A stretch of 45,848 nt of DNA from Bradymonadales bacterium (GCA_016931535.1 JAFGEP010000003.1:1-45848), one strand, 5' to 3'. Positions 1-9,346 are shown, numbered from the stretch's first letter. Made by a program: numbers and translations. Notes: generated by a model from the sequence alone, not told the origin.

Positions 1-304
<304 letters not shown>

Positions 305-404
305 AGCGCCTCGCACCCAGACACCGCCGGCCGTTCTTGGCGCCCGAGACAAGCCTCGGACCCCATCCGACAGCCCCGTCTCGGTCCAGGGGGCCGGACT
401 TCGA

Positions 405-487
405 TGGAGGGGGAAGGATTCGAACCTTCGTAGGCGATAGCCAGCGGATTTACAGTCCGCCCCCTTTAGCCACTCGGGCACCCCTCC
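405..487 (-). tRNA. tRNA-Tyr (anticodon GTA)
   Basis: The acceptor GGAGGGG pairs with CCCCTCC. The anticodon stem GCGGA/TCCGC holds loop CTGTAAA with anticodon GTA. A long variable arm between the anticodon and T stems marks a class II tRNA, as expected for bacterial tRNA-Tyr. No CCA is encoded. The roughly 100-base spacer to tRNA-Gly is the longest in the cluster and I see no further gene in it. Confidence 0.96.
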
Positions 488-521
488 AAAAACCGGTTTC
501 GCTCCTCCAGGCGCGCCAAGA

Positions 522-594
522 AGCTGGCGATGGGACTCGAACCCGCAACCGGCTGATTACAAATCAGCTGCTCTGCCTATTGAGCTACGCCAGC
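522..594 (-). tRNA. tRNA-Thr (anticodon TGT)
   Basis: The acceptor GCTGGCG pairs with CGCCAGC. The anticodon stem GCTGA/TCAGC holds loop TTTGTAA with anticodon TGT, and the T-loop is TTCGAGT. No CCA is encoded. It is the first gene of the tRNA-tuf unit, about 35 bases after the -10 element. Confidence 0.96.
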
Positions 595-631
595 GTACAG
601 CCCCTCGCGCGGCGACGAGCGGAACAGCGGT

Positions 632-659
632 ACCTTATGTATTTGCTTTCCGCTGTCAA
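632..659 (-). promoter_or_regulatory. Promoter of the tRNA-tuf operon
   Basis: A perfect -35 TTGACA (659-654) is followed by a 16-base spacer and TAAGGT (637-632). A GC-rich stretch follows the -10, typical of growth-rate-controlled stable-RNA promoters. The -35 overlaps the last codon of the upstream methyltransferase gene, so the tRNA unit appears to start independently. Confidence 0.7.
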
Positions 660-1432
660 GGACTATTACGCATCCGATGGGCCCGGTACAAGATTATCCC
701 TGCCGCCACGCTCACGTTCAAGCTCCCGGCCACCTCTTCCATCTCGATCCGGAACACCTGGTCGCAGGCTGAACGAACCGTTGGCCGCATCCCCTTGCCC
801 TCCGCTCCCAGCACCAGCGCAACTCGACCGGAAAGATCCATCCGCTCCAGGACGGTCTGGCCATCCAGAGCCGTCCCATACACCCAAAACCCGGCCGCCT
901 TCAATCGATCCAAGGCCTGAACCAGGTTGACCACCCGGCACACCGGGACCGTTCCGGCCGCCCCGGCCGCAACCTTGACCGCCGCCGGCGTCAATCCGGC
1001 CGACCGGTGCTTCGCCACCACCACCCCATCGACCCCGAACGCCCAGGAGGCCCGAAGGATCGCCCCCAGGTTGTGCGGATCGGTGATCCCATCCAGGATC
1101 ACGACCAGTCGAGGGGGCGGATCGCGCGCCAACAGCTCATCCAACCGAAGGTAGCCCATCGCCGCCAGGCGAATCGCCACCCCTTGGTGCCTGATCCCGG
1201 GAAGCAGGGCATCCATCTCCGGACGAGACTTGCTGTGGACCTTGATACCGGCCTGCCTGGCCTCATCGAGGATGGCCTGTCCCACCCGCTCCCCACTTCG
1301 GCGGGCAAACCAGACCTCCAGCACCTCCCCCGGCCGTTCCCGCAACACCTGCAAGACGGCGTGCAAACCGCCGATCCACTCCTCCGAGGCACCAGCCTCG
1401 CTCTGACAGCCCGATGACACGGCTGATGCCAC
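656..1432 (-). CDS. rlmB: SpoU-family 23S rRNA guanosine 2'-O-methyltransferase (RlmB type)
   Basis: This 258-residue SPOUT methyltransferase probably methylates the 2'-O of G2251 in 23S rRNA. It has the RlmB layout: an N-terminal substrate-binding domain beginning with GLHAVLQVL, then the trefoil-knot domain. SpoU motif 1 is NLGAILRASWAFGVDGVV, motif 2 is LVLGAEGKGMRP and motif 3 is IEMEEVAGSLNVSVAAGI. The first GTG (1432) abuts its AGGAG. The second GTG at 1420 has the same AGGAG 11 bases upstream and may be the true start, giving 254 residues. It lies 130 bases after proS on the same strand; I see no separate promoter in that gap. TrmH-type tRNA methylation is the main alternative role. 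Confidence 0.9.
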   Translation of the reverse strand: MASAVSSGCQSEAGASEEWIGGLHAVLQVLRERPGEVLEVWFARRSGERVGQAILDEARQAGIKVHSKSRPEMDALLPGIRHQGVAIRLAAMGYLRLDELLARDPPPRLVVILDGITDPHNLGAILRASWAFGVDGVVVAKHRSAGLTPAAVKVAAGAAGTVPVCRVVNLVQALDRLKAAGFWVYGTALDGQTVLERMDLSGRVALVLGAEGKGMRPTVRSACDQVFRIEMEEVAGSLNVSVAAGIILYRAHRMRNSP

Positions 1433-1562
1433 TCCTCAAGAACTCGGTGGAAAACGGGACCCCTGCTCGGCCGACGGAAACTGCCACCGGTTCCCCGACC
1501 CAGGCGGTCTCTCCCACCAGCGGCCCACCGGCAAAAAAAAGGCGGACAGCGACCGCGACCCC

Positions 1563-3278
1563 TCAACGATCCGGCATCATCCGCCGGACCCGCTCCCCGA
1601 TCTCCGACACCGCCTGTCGAAGCGGAACCATCTCTGCCTGGTCCGACCCCCGCAGCTTGATCTCCACCTGGTCGGCCTTGAGCCCCCGGGTGGACACCGT
1701 CACCCGGAGCGGGATCCCGATCAGATCCGCATCGTTGAACTTGAACCCCGGCCGCTCGTCCCGGTCGTCCAGCAGGACCTCGATCCCCACCGCTTCCAGC
1801 TCGTCATGCAGTTGCCCAGCCGCCGCCAGGACCGCCTCGTCCTGGTACTGCACCGGCAACACCAGCACCTGGTAGGGAGCCAGTGCCATCGGCCAGATGA
1901 TCCCCCGCTCGTCGTGGTTCTGCTCGATGGCCGCCGACACGATCCGGGTGATGCCGATGCCGTAGCACCCCATCACGAACGGTCGTGCCTCCCCGTCGGC
2001 GTCGAGGAAGGTGGCCTTCATCGGTCCGGAGTAGCGTGTGCCCAGGTAGAAGACGTGCCCCACCTCGATCCCTTTGTATCCCTCGAAAGCCGCGCCGCAG
2101 CGCCCGCAGGGATCACCCGGCCGCGCCATGCGGACATCCACGAAGGAGTCCACCTGGAAATCCCGCCCCCAGTTGCATCCGGTCAGGTGCGCATCCTCTT
2201 CGTTGGCCCCGACCACGAAGTCGGTCATGGCGGCCACCAACGAGTCGGCGTGGATGGGGATAGTCAGGCCGACCGGGCCGGCAAACCCGACCGGCGCCGA
2301 GGTGACCTTGATCACCTCCTCCTCCTCCGCCATGCGGACTTCGACCGCATCCAGCGCCCGCTTGATCTTGATCTCGTTGGCCTCGGTGTCGCCCCGCACC
2401 AGGATAGCCACCGGCTGCTCGTCCACCATGTAGATCAACGTCTTGACCAGCCTGTCGGCTCCGACCCCCAGAAACCCGGTGACCTGCTCCACTGTCCGCA
2501 TGCGCGGCGTCTCCACCCGGGTCCGCTCTGCCGTCCCACTGGTGGGCCGTGGGGGAACCCCGGCCAGCTGGGCCAGCTCCACGTTGGCCGTGTAACTGCA
2601 GGCCGGACAGCTGACGATGGCATCCTCCCCGGTATCGGCCAGCACCTGGAACTCATGGGACATCGACCCGCCGATGCTCCCCGTGTCCGCCTCCACCGGG
2701 CGAAAGGTGAACCCGCAGCGGGCAAAGATCCGGTTGTAGGTGTCGAACATCCGCCGATAGCTCTCGATCGCCCCCGCTTCATCCCGATCGAAGCTATAGG
2801 CATCCTTCATCGTGAACTCCCGGGCCCGCATCAGCCCGGCCCGCGGGCGCACCTCGTCTCGAAACTTGACCTGGATCTGGTACAGGATCACCGGCAGTTG
2901 CTTGTAGGATCTGAGCTCGTCCCGCACCAACCCGATGATCACCTCCTCGTGGGTGGGGCCGAGGCAGTAGGGGTTCCCCTTGCGGTCGTTGAATCGCAGA
3001 AGCTCGGGGCCGTACTTGGTCCAACGGCCCGACTCCTCCCACAAGGAGGCCGGTTGCACCGCCGGCAGCATCACCTCCTGGGCTCCCGCGCGGTCCATCT
3101 CCTGGCGGACGATCTGCTCCACCTTGCGCACCACCCGCCATCCAAGCGGCAAAAACGAGTAGATGCCCGCCCCCACCTGGCGGATGAACCCCCCCCGCAG
3201 CAACAGCTTGTGGCTGATCACCTCGGCATCCGCCGGATCCTCCTTGCGGGTGGGTAAATAGCTTTGCGTGTATCTCAC
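1563..3278 (-). CDS. proS: Prolyl-tRNA synthetase, bacterial type with editing domain
   Basis: ProS charges tRNA-Pro with proline. From the GTG at 3278 (VRYTQSYLPT; GGAGG 11 bases upstream) the protein is 571 residues, essentially the length of E. coli ProS. Class II motif 2 is seen as FRDEVRPRAGLMRAREF, and motif 3 as MGCYGIGITRIVSA. Between them lies the inserted YbaK-like editing domain, including KTLIYMVDEQPVAILVRGD, which hydrolyses mischarged Ala-tRNA-Pro. A C-terminal anticodon-binding domain follows. The frame is open for 80 codons further upstream, but that part is Arg-rich, unlike any ProS, and overlaps the leader. It follows glpK after 109 bases on the same strand. Confidence 0.96.
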   Translation of the reverse strand: MRYTQSYLPTRKEDPADAEVISHKLLLRGGFIRQVGAGIYSFLPLGWRVVRKVEQIVRQEMDRAGAQEVMLPAVQPASLWEESGRWTKYGPELLRFNDRKGNPYCLGPTHEEVIIGLVRDELRSYKQLPVILYQIQVKFRDEVRPRAGLMRAREFTMKDAYSFDRDEAGAIESYRRMFDTYNRIFARCGFTFRPVEADTGSIGGSMSHEFQVLADTGEDAIVSCPACSYTANVELAQLAGVPPRPTSGTAERTRVETPRMRTVEQVTGFLGVGADRLVKTLIYMVDEQPVAILVRGDTEANEIKIKRALDAVEVRMAEEEEVIKVTSAPVGFAGPVGLTIPIHADSLVAAMTDFVVGANEEDAHLTGCNWGRDFQVDSFVDVRMARPGDPCGRCGAAFEGYKGIEVGHVFYLGTRYSGPMKATFLDADGEARPFVMGCYGIGITRIVSAAIEQNHDERGIIWPMALAPYQVLVLPVQYQDEAVLAAAGQLHDELEAVGIEVLLDDRDERPGFKFNDADLIGIPLRVTVSTRGLKADQVEIKLRGSDQAEMVPLRQAVSEIGERVRRMMPDR

Positions 3279-3387
3279 GGCCTGATCTTCCTCCTCGACC
3301 CCTGACGGCTCGAAACCCCGGCCTGCTCTGGGCGACCCTGCGGGGCCTCTCCTTCCCGCGGGCGCCTCCTGGTCGGCCCGCGCCAAC

Positions 3388-4866
3388 TCAAACGCGCCGC
3401 AACCCCGCCTGCCAACGCAGCAGGTGCTCCTTTCGCTGCTCCACCGAGAGTCCCGGCGTGAACCGCTTGGCCTCCTGCCATGCTCCCCGCACCTCGTGGA
3501 TGCCAGCGTACATCCCACAGCCGATTCCCGCCAGCATGGCCGCTCCCAATGCCGTGGTCTCGGTGATCTTGGGGCGGATCAACGGTACCCCCAGCAGATC
3601 GCTTTGAAACTGCATCAACAAGTCGTTGTTGCTGGCTCCCCCATCCACCTTCAGGCTCTTCAACGGCTCCTCCAGGTCCTGCTGCATCGCCCCCAAGATG
3701 TCGGAGTTCTGAAAGGCGATCCCCTCCAGCGTCGCCCGCGCCACGTGTCCCTTGGTGGTACCCCTGGTGATGCCCCACAGCAGACCGCGCGCATCGGGGT
3801 TCCAGTGCGGCGCTCCCAGCCCCACCAGGGCCGGCACGAACACCACCCCCCCCGAGTCCGGCACGGAGCGCGCCAGGGCTTCGATCTCGGCCGAGCTGGT
3901 GATGAGCCCCAGCCCATCTTTCAACCACTGGACGGCGGCGCCGGCGATGAAGGCGCTTCCCTCGAAGGCGTAGGTCATCTCGCCATCCAGCCGCCAGGCC
4001 GCCGTGGTCAAGAGCTTGTTTCTGCTGGGCAACGGACGGTTTCCGATGTTCATCAGGAGGAAAGCCCCGGTGCCAAAGGTGCACTTGGCCTCTCCGATGT
4101 CGAAGCAGACCTGTCCGAACAGGGCCGACTGCTGATCGCCGGCCATGCCGGTGATCGGGATCCCATCCGGCAGCCCGGGAACCGAGCGGGTATGTCCAAA
4201 CACCGCCGTGCTGGCCTTGATCTCCGGGAGGATCTCGGGAGGCACCCTCAAAATGCCGCACAGCTCGGGATCCCAGCCTCCGCCGGCCAGGTCCATCAGC
4301 AAGGTGCGCGACGCGTTGCTGACCTCGGTGGCGTGAGCGGCGCCCCCGGTCAGTCGCCACAAGAGGTAGGTGTCGATGGTGCCAAAGGCGATCTCCCCGT
4401 TCTCCGCCTGGATCCTCGCCCCTTCGACCTGGTCGAGCAGCCACTCGATCTTGGTCCCCGAGAAGTAGGCGTCCACCACCAGGCCGGTCCGCTCCCGGAA
4501 CAGCTCGTTGTAGCCCTCCGCCCGCAGTCGATTGCAGCGCTCGGCGGTCCTCCGGCATTGCCATACGATGGCGTTGAAGATGGGCGCACCGGTCCTCCGC
4601 GACCACAACACCGTGGTCTCTCGCTGGTTGGTGATCCCGATGGCAGCGATCTGCTGTCCCGAAACCCCGCCTCGCTCCAGCGCCTCCTGGATCGAATGCA
4701 GGGTCGAACGCCAGATCGCCTCGGGATCGTGCTCCACCCACCCCGGTCTGGGAAAGATCTGCGGAAACTCGGCAGATCCATGGCTTTTTACCGTCAGCGT
4801 CCGATCCAAGATGACCGTCCTGGTCGACGTGGTTCCTTGATCGATGGCCATCAGCAGCTCAGGCAT
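3388..4866 (-). CDS. glpK: Glycerol kinase
   Basis: This FGGY-family kinase phosphorylates glycerol to sn-glycerol 3-phosphate with ATP. From the ATG at 4866, with a strong GGGAGGTGA ribosome site, it is 492 residues, close to the usual 500. The N-terminus LLMAIDQGTTSTRTVIL is the phosphate-1 motif. GWVEHDPEAIW, the GITNQRETTVLW segment and the C-terminal DGGASNNDLLMQFQSD are all GlpK hallmarks. No glycerol facilitator or glpD is adjacent, so it appears as a stand-alone gene between the TPR protein and proS. The frame is open a long way upstream, but only this start fits the family. Confidence 0.96.
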   Translation of the reverse strand: MPELLMAIDQGTTSTRTVILDRTLTVKSHGSAEFPQIFPRPGWVEHDPEAIWRSTLHSIQEALERGGVSGQQIAAIGITNQRETTVLWSRRTGAPIFNAIVWQCRRTAERCNRLRAEGYNELFRERTGLVVDAYFSGTKIEWLLDQVEGARIQAENGEIAFGTIDTYLLWRLTGGAAHATEVSNASRTLLMDLAGGGWDPELCGILRVPPEILPEIKASTAVFGHTRSVPGLPDGIPITGMAGDQQSALFGQVCFDIGEAKCTFGTGAFLLMNIGNRPLPSRNKLLTTAAWRLDGEMTYAFEGSAFIAGAAVQWLKDGLGLITSSAEIEALARSVPDSGGVVFVPALVGLGAPHWNPDARGLLWGITRGTTKGHVARATLEGIAFQNSDILGAMQQDLEEPLKSLKVDGGASNNDLLMQFQSDLLGVPLIRPKITETTALGAAMLAGIGCGMYAGIHEVRGAWQEAKRFTPGLSVEQRKEHLLRWQAGLRRV

Positions 4867-4894
4867 CTTCACCTCCCCTGGCGAAACTGTATGG

Positions 4895-4923
4895 GAGATA
4901 CCGCCGGTTGTCGGGCTGTTCAA
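4895..4923 (-). promoter_or_regulatory. Candidate glpK promoter
   Basis: TTGAAC (4923-4918), a 17-base spacer and TATCTC (4900-4895) would place the transcription start about 20 bases before the glpK ATG. Just upstream, at 4931-4942, is the perfect 12-base palindrome GCTGCCGGCAGC, which could be an operator. This is read by eye only. Confidence 0.4.
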
Positions 4924-4973
4924 CCCTTTCGCTGCCGGCAGCCCGTCTTTTCGACTTTCTTGCCTGGGCCGCT

Positions 4974-7388
4974 TCAGGGAAGGGAAGTGCCCACCGCCTG
5001 TTGGGCGGATACCCGCTCTCGCAGCCAGGGCAGCATTTGCGGGTTGGTCCGGTCGAGTCGGGTTTCCAGCGCCTCGAACACCGGCTGGCGCTCGAACGCA
5101 GAGGGAAGGATCCGCAGCAGCCGGTCGAACAGCAGGCCGGCGAGTTCGGGTTGGCGGACCACTTCGAAACCCTCCAAGGCGGTCTGAAGTGCGCTCTCCC
5201 GCTTGTCCAACGCCAGCAGGCAATCGAGCCGGCCCAGTCGAAACCGGTCGTTGGTTGGATCGGCGTCCAGCGCCATTCCCAGGATCCAGCAACCCATGCC
5301 CGCCTGGGGACCGTCGGGGAGCGTCTGGTAGGCCTGCCCAATGGCAAACAGGACAGCAGGGTGGTCCAGCTGCTGCTCCCGCAACCGCTGCAAGAAATCC
5401 CAGGCCTCGGCAGGCTGACCGGCAGCAGCCGCGATCCGGGCCCCGATCAGCTGGGTTCTCCAGCTGCCGGCTGGATCGCGTTCCCCCAGGCGCGCCAGCA
5501 ACAACCAGGCACCGGGTGAGGGCCAGTCCTCCAGGGTAGAGATGGCCCACTGTCGAGGATCCTGCCCGTCGGGGCAGATGGCCTCCAGGGCCGCCAGAGT
5601 CCGCAAGGCACCCTGACTGTCCTGGCGAGCGATCTGTAACATCAGCAACAGCCGCCCCAGATGGTGATCGAACGGATCTGTCGCGAACCGCTCCAGGTAG
5701 TGATCGACCGCCCAGTCAGCCAGGCCCAGCTCCTCGAGGAGCCGATAGTAGATGGCGAAGGCCTCCTGTACGGCGAACCGATCCGAGGACAACAGCAGCA
5801 CCTCGCGCGAGGCCTCCAGGGCCTGCTCCATCCCCTGACCTTGCACCAACCTCATCCAGGTCACCGCCAGATCGGGAGAGTCGGCAAACCGGTTCCGCCC
5901 CTCGATGGCCACCTCGATCGCCAGATCGGTCTCCTGGCTCTCGGTGAGCAGCCCGATCAGCTGCAGGACCTCCTCCTCCCCCCCTTCTTCGAGCAACCGT
6001 CGTAGTTCCGGCTGCATTGCATCGCACCGACCGGCAGCCAGCGAATCGGCGACCAGCGCCAGGTTGACGCTCATCTCCGCCCCATGATGTGCCATCAACC
6101 GCTCGGCAAGCCGCCCGGCGGCCTGGTCGTCTCCAACCCGCCGGTATAGCTGCATGATCCGAACCAGAACGCCGGCATCATCGCCAACGAGGTCCTCCTG
6201 CGACCTCAAGAGGAAGCTGGCGTCGAAAGGCCGCCCGCTCTCCAGGTAGCTTTCCACCAGCCGTTCGATCAACGGGAGATCGCCAGGCCATCGCCCGATC
6301 GCCTCCTCCAGCACCTCGATCGCATCCTGGTTGTCGCCCATGCGCTTCAATAGCACGGCGAGCTCGATCGGGATCTGATCATCCCGTGGCCACAGGAAGA
6401 TCGCTTGTCGATAGCTGGCCACGCTTTCCTCCAGGCGGCCCAATTCCTGTAGGATCCGGGCTCGTGCCACCGACGCGAAACGATCCCGGCCGGCGCGGGC
6501 CAGGCGGTCGTCGAGACGTTCGAGAAACAGATCGAGCCGCCCCCAGCCGCGATAACTGCGCTCCAGGCCGGCCTGCGCTTCTCGTTCCAACCAGGTCCCC
6601 CCCCGGGTCAGCCCCAGCAGATCGTACCAGCTCTCGATCGCCTCACGGTATCGGCCCAGCTCCTCCTGGAGCACGGCCAGATCCCGCAGGAACAGCACCC
6701 TCGCCCTGGTGTCGGTTCCAGCCAGCCTTACCAGCTCGGCCGCCTGGATCAACGCCTCCTCCTCGAAACCCGCATCCACCAGGATCTCCACCAACTCCTG
6801 CCGAATGGTGCGGTCCAGAGGAGCCAGGCGGGCCATCTGCCGTAGACTCTCCAGCCCCTCCTCCCGCTGTCCCAGTGAGATCTGGATCTCCCCCAGGATG
6901 CGCAGGATCTCCAACCGCTCCGCCTGTCGCCGGCTTCGATCGAGAGCCTGGCGACAGTCCGCGATGGCCCCCTCGCCGTCACCCAGCAGGCGCCGCAACC
7001 GGGCCCGCAGCACATATGCCCGAGCCTGCTCGCACCCCAGCTCGATGGCTCGATCGACAGCCACCAGGGCCGCCTCCGGTTGATTGGCCTGGCTCCTCAG
7101 ACGGGCCAGCAGAAGGTGGAGCCCACCGTTTTCGGGATCCTCCGAGATCCTGCGCCCATAATCCCGCTGCAAGGCCGCCAATCCACCCCTGGACACGTAC
7201 TCCCGCAGCAGCCCCGTGAACGCCTGCTGGTGAAACGGGTCACCCTCCAGGATTCGGTGGTAGCGCTCGATGAGCTCGGCGCTCCCTGGTGGTCGTTCCG
7301 GTTGCCAGTCCTGCGCCTGGGCAGAACCGACCGCGAACCAGCTCAACGACAACAAGACCAGGCCGACTTGGATCGGGTAGGGGTGCAT
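4974..7388 (-). CDS. Exported tetratricopeptide-repeat protein
   Basis: This 804-residue protein consists almost entirely of helical TPR-like repeats. From the ATG at 7388 it begins with a clear signal peptide: MHPYPIQ, the hydrophobic stretch VGLVLLSLSWFAV, then cleavage near SAQAQDW. It should therefore be periplasmic or outer-envelope. Repeat units with the A/G...Y/F...A..LP pattern recur from about residue 30 to the C-terminus, for example PDLAVTWMRLVQGQGMEQA. There is no catalytic domain. A longer frame from TTG 7448 is open but would bury the signal peptide. TPR proteins of this type scaffold envelope complexes; the partner is unknown. It lies 107 bases upstream of glpK. Confidence 0.8.
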   Translation of the reverse strand: MHPYPIQVGLVLLSLSWFAVGSAQAQDWQPERPPGSAELIERYHRILEGDPFHQQAFTGLLREYVSRGGLAALQRDYGRRISEDPENGGLHLLLARLRSQANQPEAALVAVDRAIELGCEQARAYVLRARLRRLLGDGEGAIADCRQALDRSRRQAERLEILRILGEIQISLGQREEGLESLRQMARLAPLDRTIRQELVEILVDAGFEEEALIQAAELVRLAGTDTRARVLFLRDLAVLQEELGRYREAIESWYDLLGLTRGGTWLEREAQAGLERSYRGWGRLDLFLERLDDRLARAGRDRFASVARARILQELGRLEESVASYRQAIFLWPRDDQIPIELAVLLKRMGDNQDAIEVLEEAIGRWPGDLPLIERLVESYLESGRPFDASFLLRSQEDLVGDDAGVLVRIMQLYRRVGDDQAAGRLAERLMAHHGAEMSVNLALVADSLAAGRCDAMQPELRRLLEEGGEEEVLQLIGLLTESQETDLAIEVAIEGRNRFADSPDLAVTWMRLVQGQGMEQALEASREVLLLSSDRFAVQEAFAIYYRLLEELGLADWAVDHYLERFATDPFDHHLGRLLLMLQIARQDSQGALRTLAALEAICPDGQDPRQWAISTLEDWPSPGAWLLLARLGERDPAGSWRTQLIGARIAAAAGQPAEAWDFLQRLREQQLDHPAVLFAIGQAYQTLPDGPQAGMGCWILGMALDADPTNDRFRLGRLDCLLALDKRESALQTALEGFEVVRQPELAGLLFDRLLRILPSAFERQPVFEALETRLDRTNPQMLPWLRERVSAQQAVGTSLP

Positions 7389-7454
7389 CGACCTCACAGT
7401 CGAGCCATCCGCCCCTGCAGTCAAGCGAATGGAGCAACGCCCCCCCAACAGCGG

Positions 7455-7529
7455 CCAACACCTACGGGAGACTGGCTTTCCCGCAGGGCCGTTTGGCTCC
7501 CCACTCCAGGAGAGTTCCCCAGGTGTTGG
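7455..7529 (-). promoter_or_regulatory. Candidate structured leader RNA (three-way junction)
   Basis: A perfect 9-base inverted repeat, CCAACACCT/AGGTGTTGG (7529-7521 with 7463-7455), encloses two further stems on the minus strand. One is CTCTCC/GGGGAG (7514-7509 with 7502-7497, one G-U, 6-nt loop). The other is GCGGGA/TCCCGT (7484-7479 with 7469-7464, one wobble, 9-nt loop). The result is a compact 75-nt three-way junction about 65 bases upstream of the TPR-protein start. It matches no riboswitch consensus that I recognise, and the plus strand could fold similarly. Confidence 0.35.
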
Positions 7530-7590
7530 ATCTCGACCGCCTCTCCGGCGCCGTGGAAGGTTCTGTTCGGATCGGGACCGGGCAGGGGGA

Positions 7591-7621
7591 TTGACGCTGT
7601 CGGTGCGATGGGTTCTACACT
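7591..7621 (+). promoter_or_regulatory. Candidate promoter of the mechanosensitive-channel gene
   Basis: TTGACG (7591-7596) is followed after 19 bases by TACACT (7616-7621), with a second AT-rich TATAAA immediately after at 7623-7628. This is the only AT-rich block in a GC-rich 309-base divergent spacer. The spacing is long, so the exact -10 is uncertain. Confidence 0.4.
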
Positions 7622-7697
7622 GTATAAAAGGATCAACCTGCTACAACCGTCCACACGCCGCAGGTCTCTCTGGAAAGGGCGTTAGGGGGAACAAGCC

Positions 7698-9155
7698 ATG
7701 GGGGTAACCGATCACGTGCTGGAATCCATCGCCCGGACCACACCCCGGGTTCTCCTTGCCTTGCTGATCCTGGTCGTGGGCTGGATCGGGGCGCGGGTTC
7801 TGTCGAAGGCGCTCTTCATCTTGCTGGCCCGCACCTCGCTGGAGGAATGGTCCACCAGGCGCCTGGGCGTGCGCACGGGTGGAAAATACGGCCATCGGGT
7901 GGAGCGGATCGTCGCCAGGTTCGTGTTTTACACGCTGCTATTGATCCTGGTGGTGGTGGTACTCAGCGTGCTCGACCTGGAGAGTATCAACCGTCCCCTG
8001 ATCAACCTGGTCGACCAGGTCCTGTTGGCGCTACCCAAGGTGCTGTTGGCCGTCTTGATCGTGCTGGTCGCCTTTATCTTGGGCAAGGTGGCGAGCTTTG
8101 GCCTGACCAAGGGTCTGCAGGCGATCCGCTTCGACGAACGCTTCGGACGGTTCGGCGGCATGGCCGACAGCGAGAAGCTGAACCTCTCCAGAAACGTCGG
8201 TGATCTGGTCTTCTGGTTCATCCTGGTGATCGGGGTGATCCAGGGGCTATCCGCCCTCGACATGCAGATCTTCGTGGAGCCGCTGCAAGAAGCCCTCAAC
8301 CGGCTGGGCCAGCTGTTGCCCAACCTGGTTGGAGGGGCGCTCATCCTGCTATTGGGCATCCTGTTGGCCCGGATGGCCGGACGCCTGGTGACCAACCTGC
8401 TGGCCTCGGTCGGCTTCGATGGCCTGGTCTCCCGCATCGGCCTGGTCCCCTCCTTGCCGTCCCTCTCCAAGTCGCCGGCGGACACGACGGCGCCCCCCGC
8501 CGACACCAACCCGCAGACCGATGAACCCTCGGGTGTAAACCCCTCGAAGCAAGGATCCGCAAAGCCCCCGCGGGCGACTGAACCGCCTGCGTCCGCACAA
8601 CAAGAGTCAACCAGCGCAACCCCCGAAGAGAAGCACCGGACAACCCTTGGGTTCCTTCCTGCCAGTCCTTCCAAGATCGTCGGGCTCGCGGTCGCCATCG
8701 TGATCTTCCTGCTGGTACTCACCCAGGTGCTCTCCATCCTCCACCTGGACCACCTGGCCTCTTTCCTGCCGATCTTCATCCTGGTTCTGGCCAAGATCGG
8801 ACTGGCCCTGGTGATCCTGGGGGCTGGTGTCTGGGCGGGTAACTGGCTGAAGGCCCGGATCGACGCCCACCAGGCAGCGCGGGTTGGGCTGCAGCGTTAC
8901 CTCGGAACCGGTGCGAGGGTGACCCTCATCCTGTTCGCCTCCGCCATGGGACTGCAACAGCTCGGGGTGGCGCCAGCGCTGATCGTGACCGCATTCGCCA
9001 TCCTGTTTGGGGCCCTTTGCCTGGCGCTGGCCCTGGCCTTCGGCCTGGGTGGCCGCCAAGTGGCGGGAGAGCTCCTGCAACGGGAGGTAGAGCGAAACCA
9101 TCCCGGCACCACGGGACGGACCGGGCGGGCAGGCAAGAAGAAGGAGACCCCGTAG
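7698..9155 (+). CDS. Mechanosensitive-channel-like membrane protein with TM-helix repeats
   Basis: The 485-residue protein resembles the MscS-related proteins built of repeated conserved-TM-helix units. The N-terminus has PRVLLALLILVVGWIGARVL and LPKVLLAVLIVLVAFILGK. A third unit has LPNLVGGALILLLGILLA, and the C-terminal unit ends in FGLGGRQVAGE, the glycine motif typical of this family. A Pro/Ser/Thr-rich linker at about residues 255-320 separates the two halves. No MscS beta-domain follows, so it is probably a TM-helix-only relative rather than a full MscS. The ATG has AGGGGG about 8 bases upstream. It is divergent from the TPR gene. The role is inferred to be inner-membrane osmotic or tension response. 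Confidence 0.8.
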   Translation: MGVTDHVLESIARTTPRVLLALLILVVGWIGARVLSKALFILLARTSLEEWSTRRLGVRTGGKYGHRVERIVARFVFYTLLLILVVVVLSVLDLESINRPLINLVDQVLLALPKVLLAVLIVLVAFILGKVASFGLTKGLQAIRFDERFGRFGGMADSEKLNLSRNVGDLVFWFILVIGVIQGLSALDMQIFVEPLQEALNRLGQLLPNLVGGALILLLGILLARMAGRLVTNLLASVGFDGLVSRIGLVPSLPSLSKSPADTTAPPADTNPQTDEPSGVNPSKQGSAKPPRATEPPASAQQESTSATPEEKHRTTLGFLPASPSKIVGLAVAIVIFLLVLTQVLSILHLDHLASFLPIFILVLAKIGLALVILGAGVWAGNWLKARIDAHQAARVGLQRYLGTGARVTLILFASAMGLQQLGVAPALIVTAFAILFGALCLALALAFGLGGRQVAGELLQREVERNHPGTTGRTGRAGKKKETP

Positions 9156-9304
9156 GGTTCGCGACCGCCGGCCCAGCAGGGCTGCCCTGGGGAGAACGCC
9201 CCGTCACAAGTACCACCCCCTCACCCTCCATCCGCGTTTTCACCCTGCTCTGCTTCTGCTACTCTCATCCGCCAACAGGAGCGCGATCATCCACCTTGAA
9301 AACC

Positions 9305-9324
9305 GGATCGAGGGGGGTCGATCC
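9305..9324 (+). repeat. GATC-containing hairpin in the leader of the methyltransferase fusion gene
   Basis: GGATCGA (9305-9311) and TCGATCC (9318-9324) form a perfect inverted repeat around a six-G loop. The flanking C9304/G9325 extend it to 8 pairs. It ends 22 bases before the ATG at 9347. Each arm carries a GATC, and a third follows at 9330-9333. It could be an operator, an attenuating hairpin or a methylation-sensitive site. Confidence 0.5.
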
Positions 9325-9346
9325 GAAAGGATCCGTGAGGTCAGCC

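Noticed and set aside
3279..3518. 80-codon upstream extension of proS
   Set aside because: The sequence is Arg-rich and unlike ProS, while GTG 3278 has a ribosome site and gives the family length.
3424..5187. Long plus-strand open frame opposite glpK
   Set aside because: It is the antisense of glpK and the TPR gene; the low stop frequency comes from high GC at third positions.
7455..7529. Match to a known riboswitch (cobalamin, GEMM, TPP)
   Set aside because: None of the conserved core sequences of these classes is present, so only an unnamed structured element is claimed.
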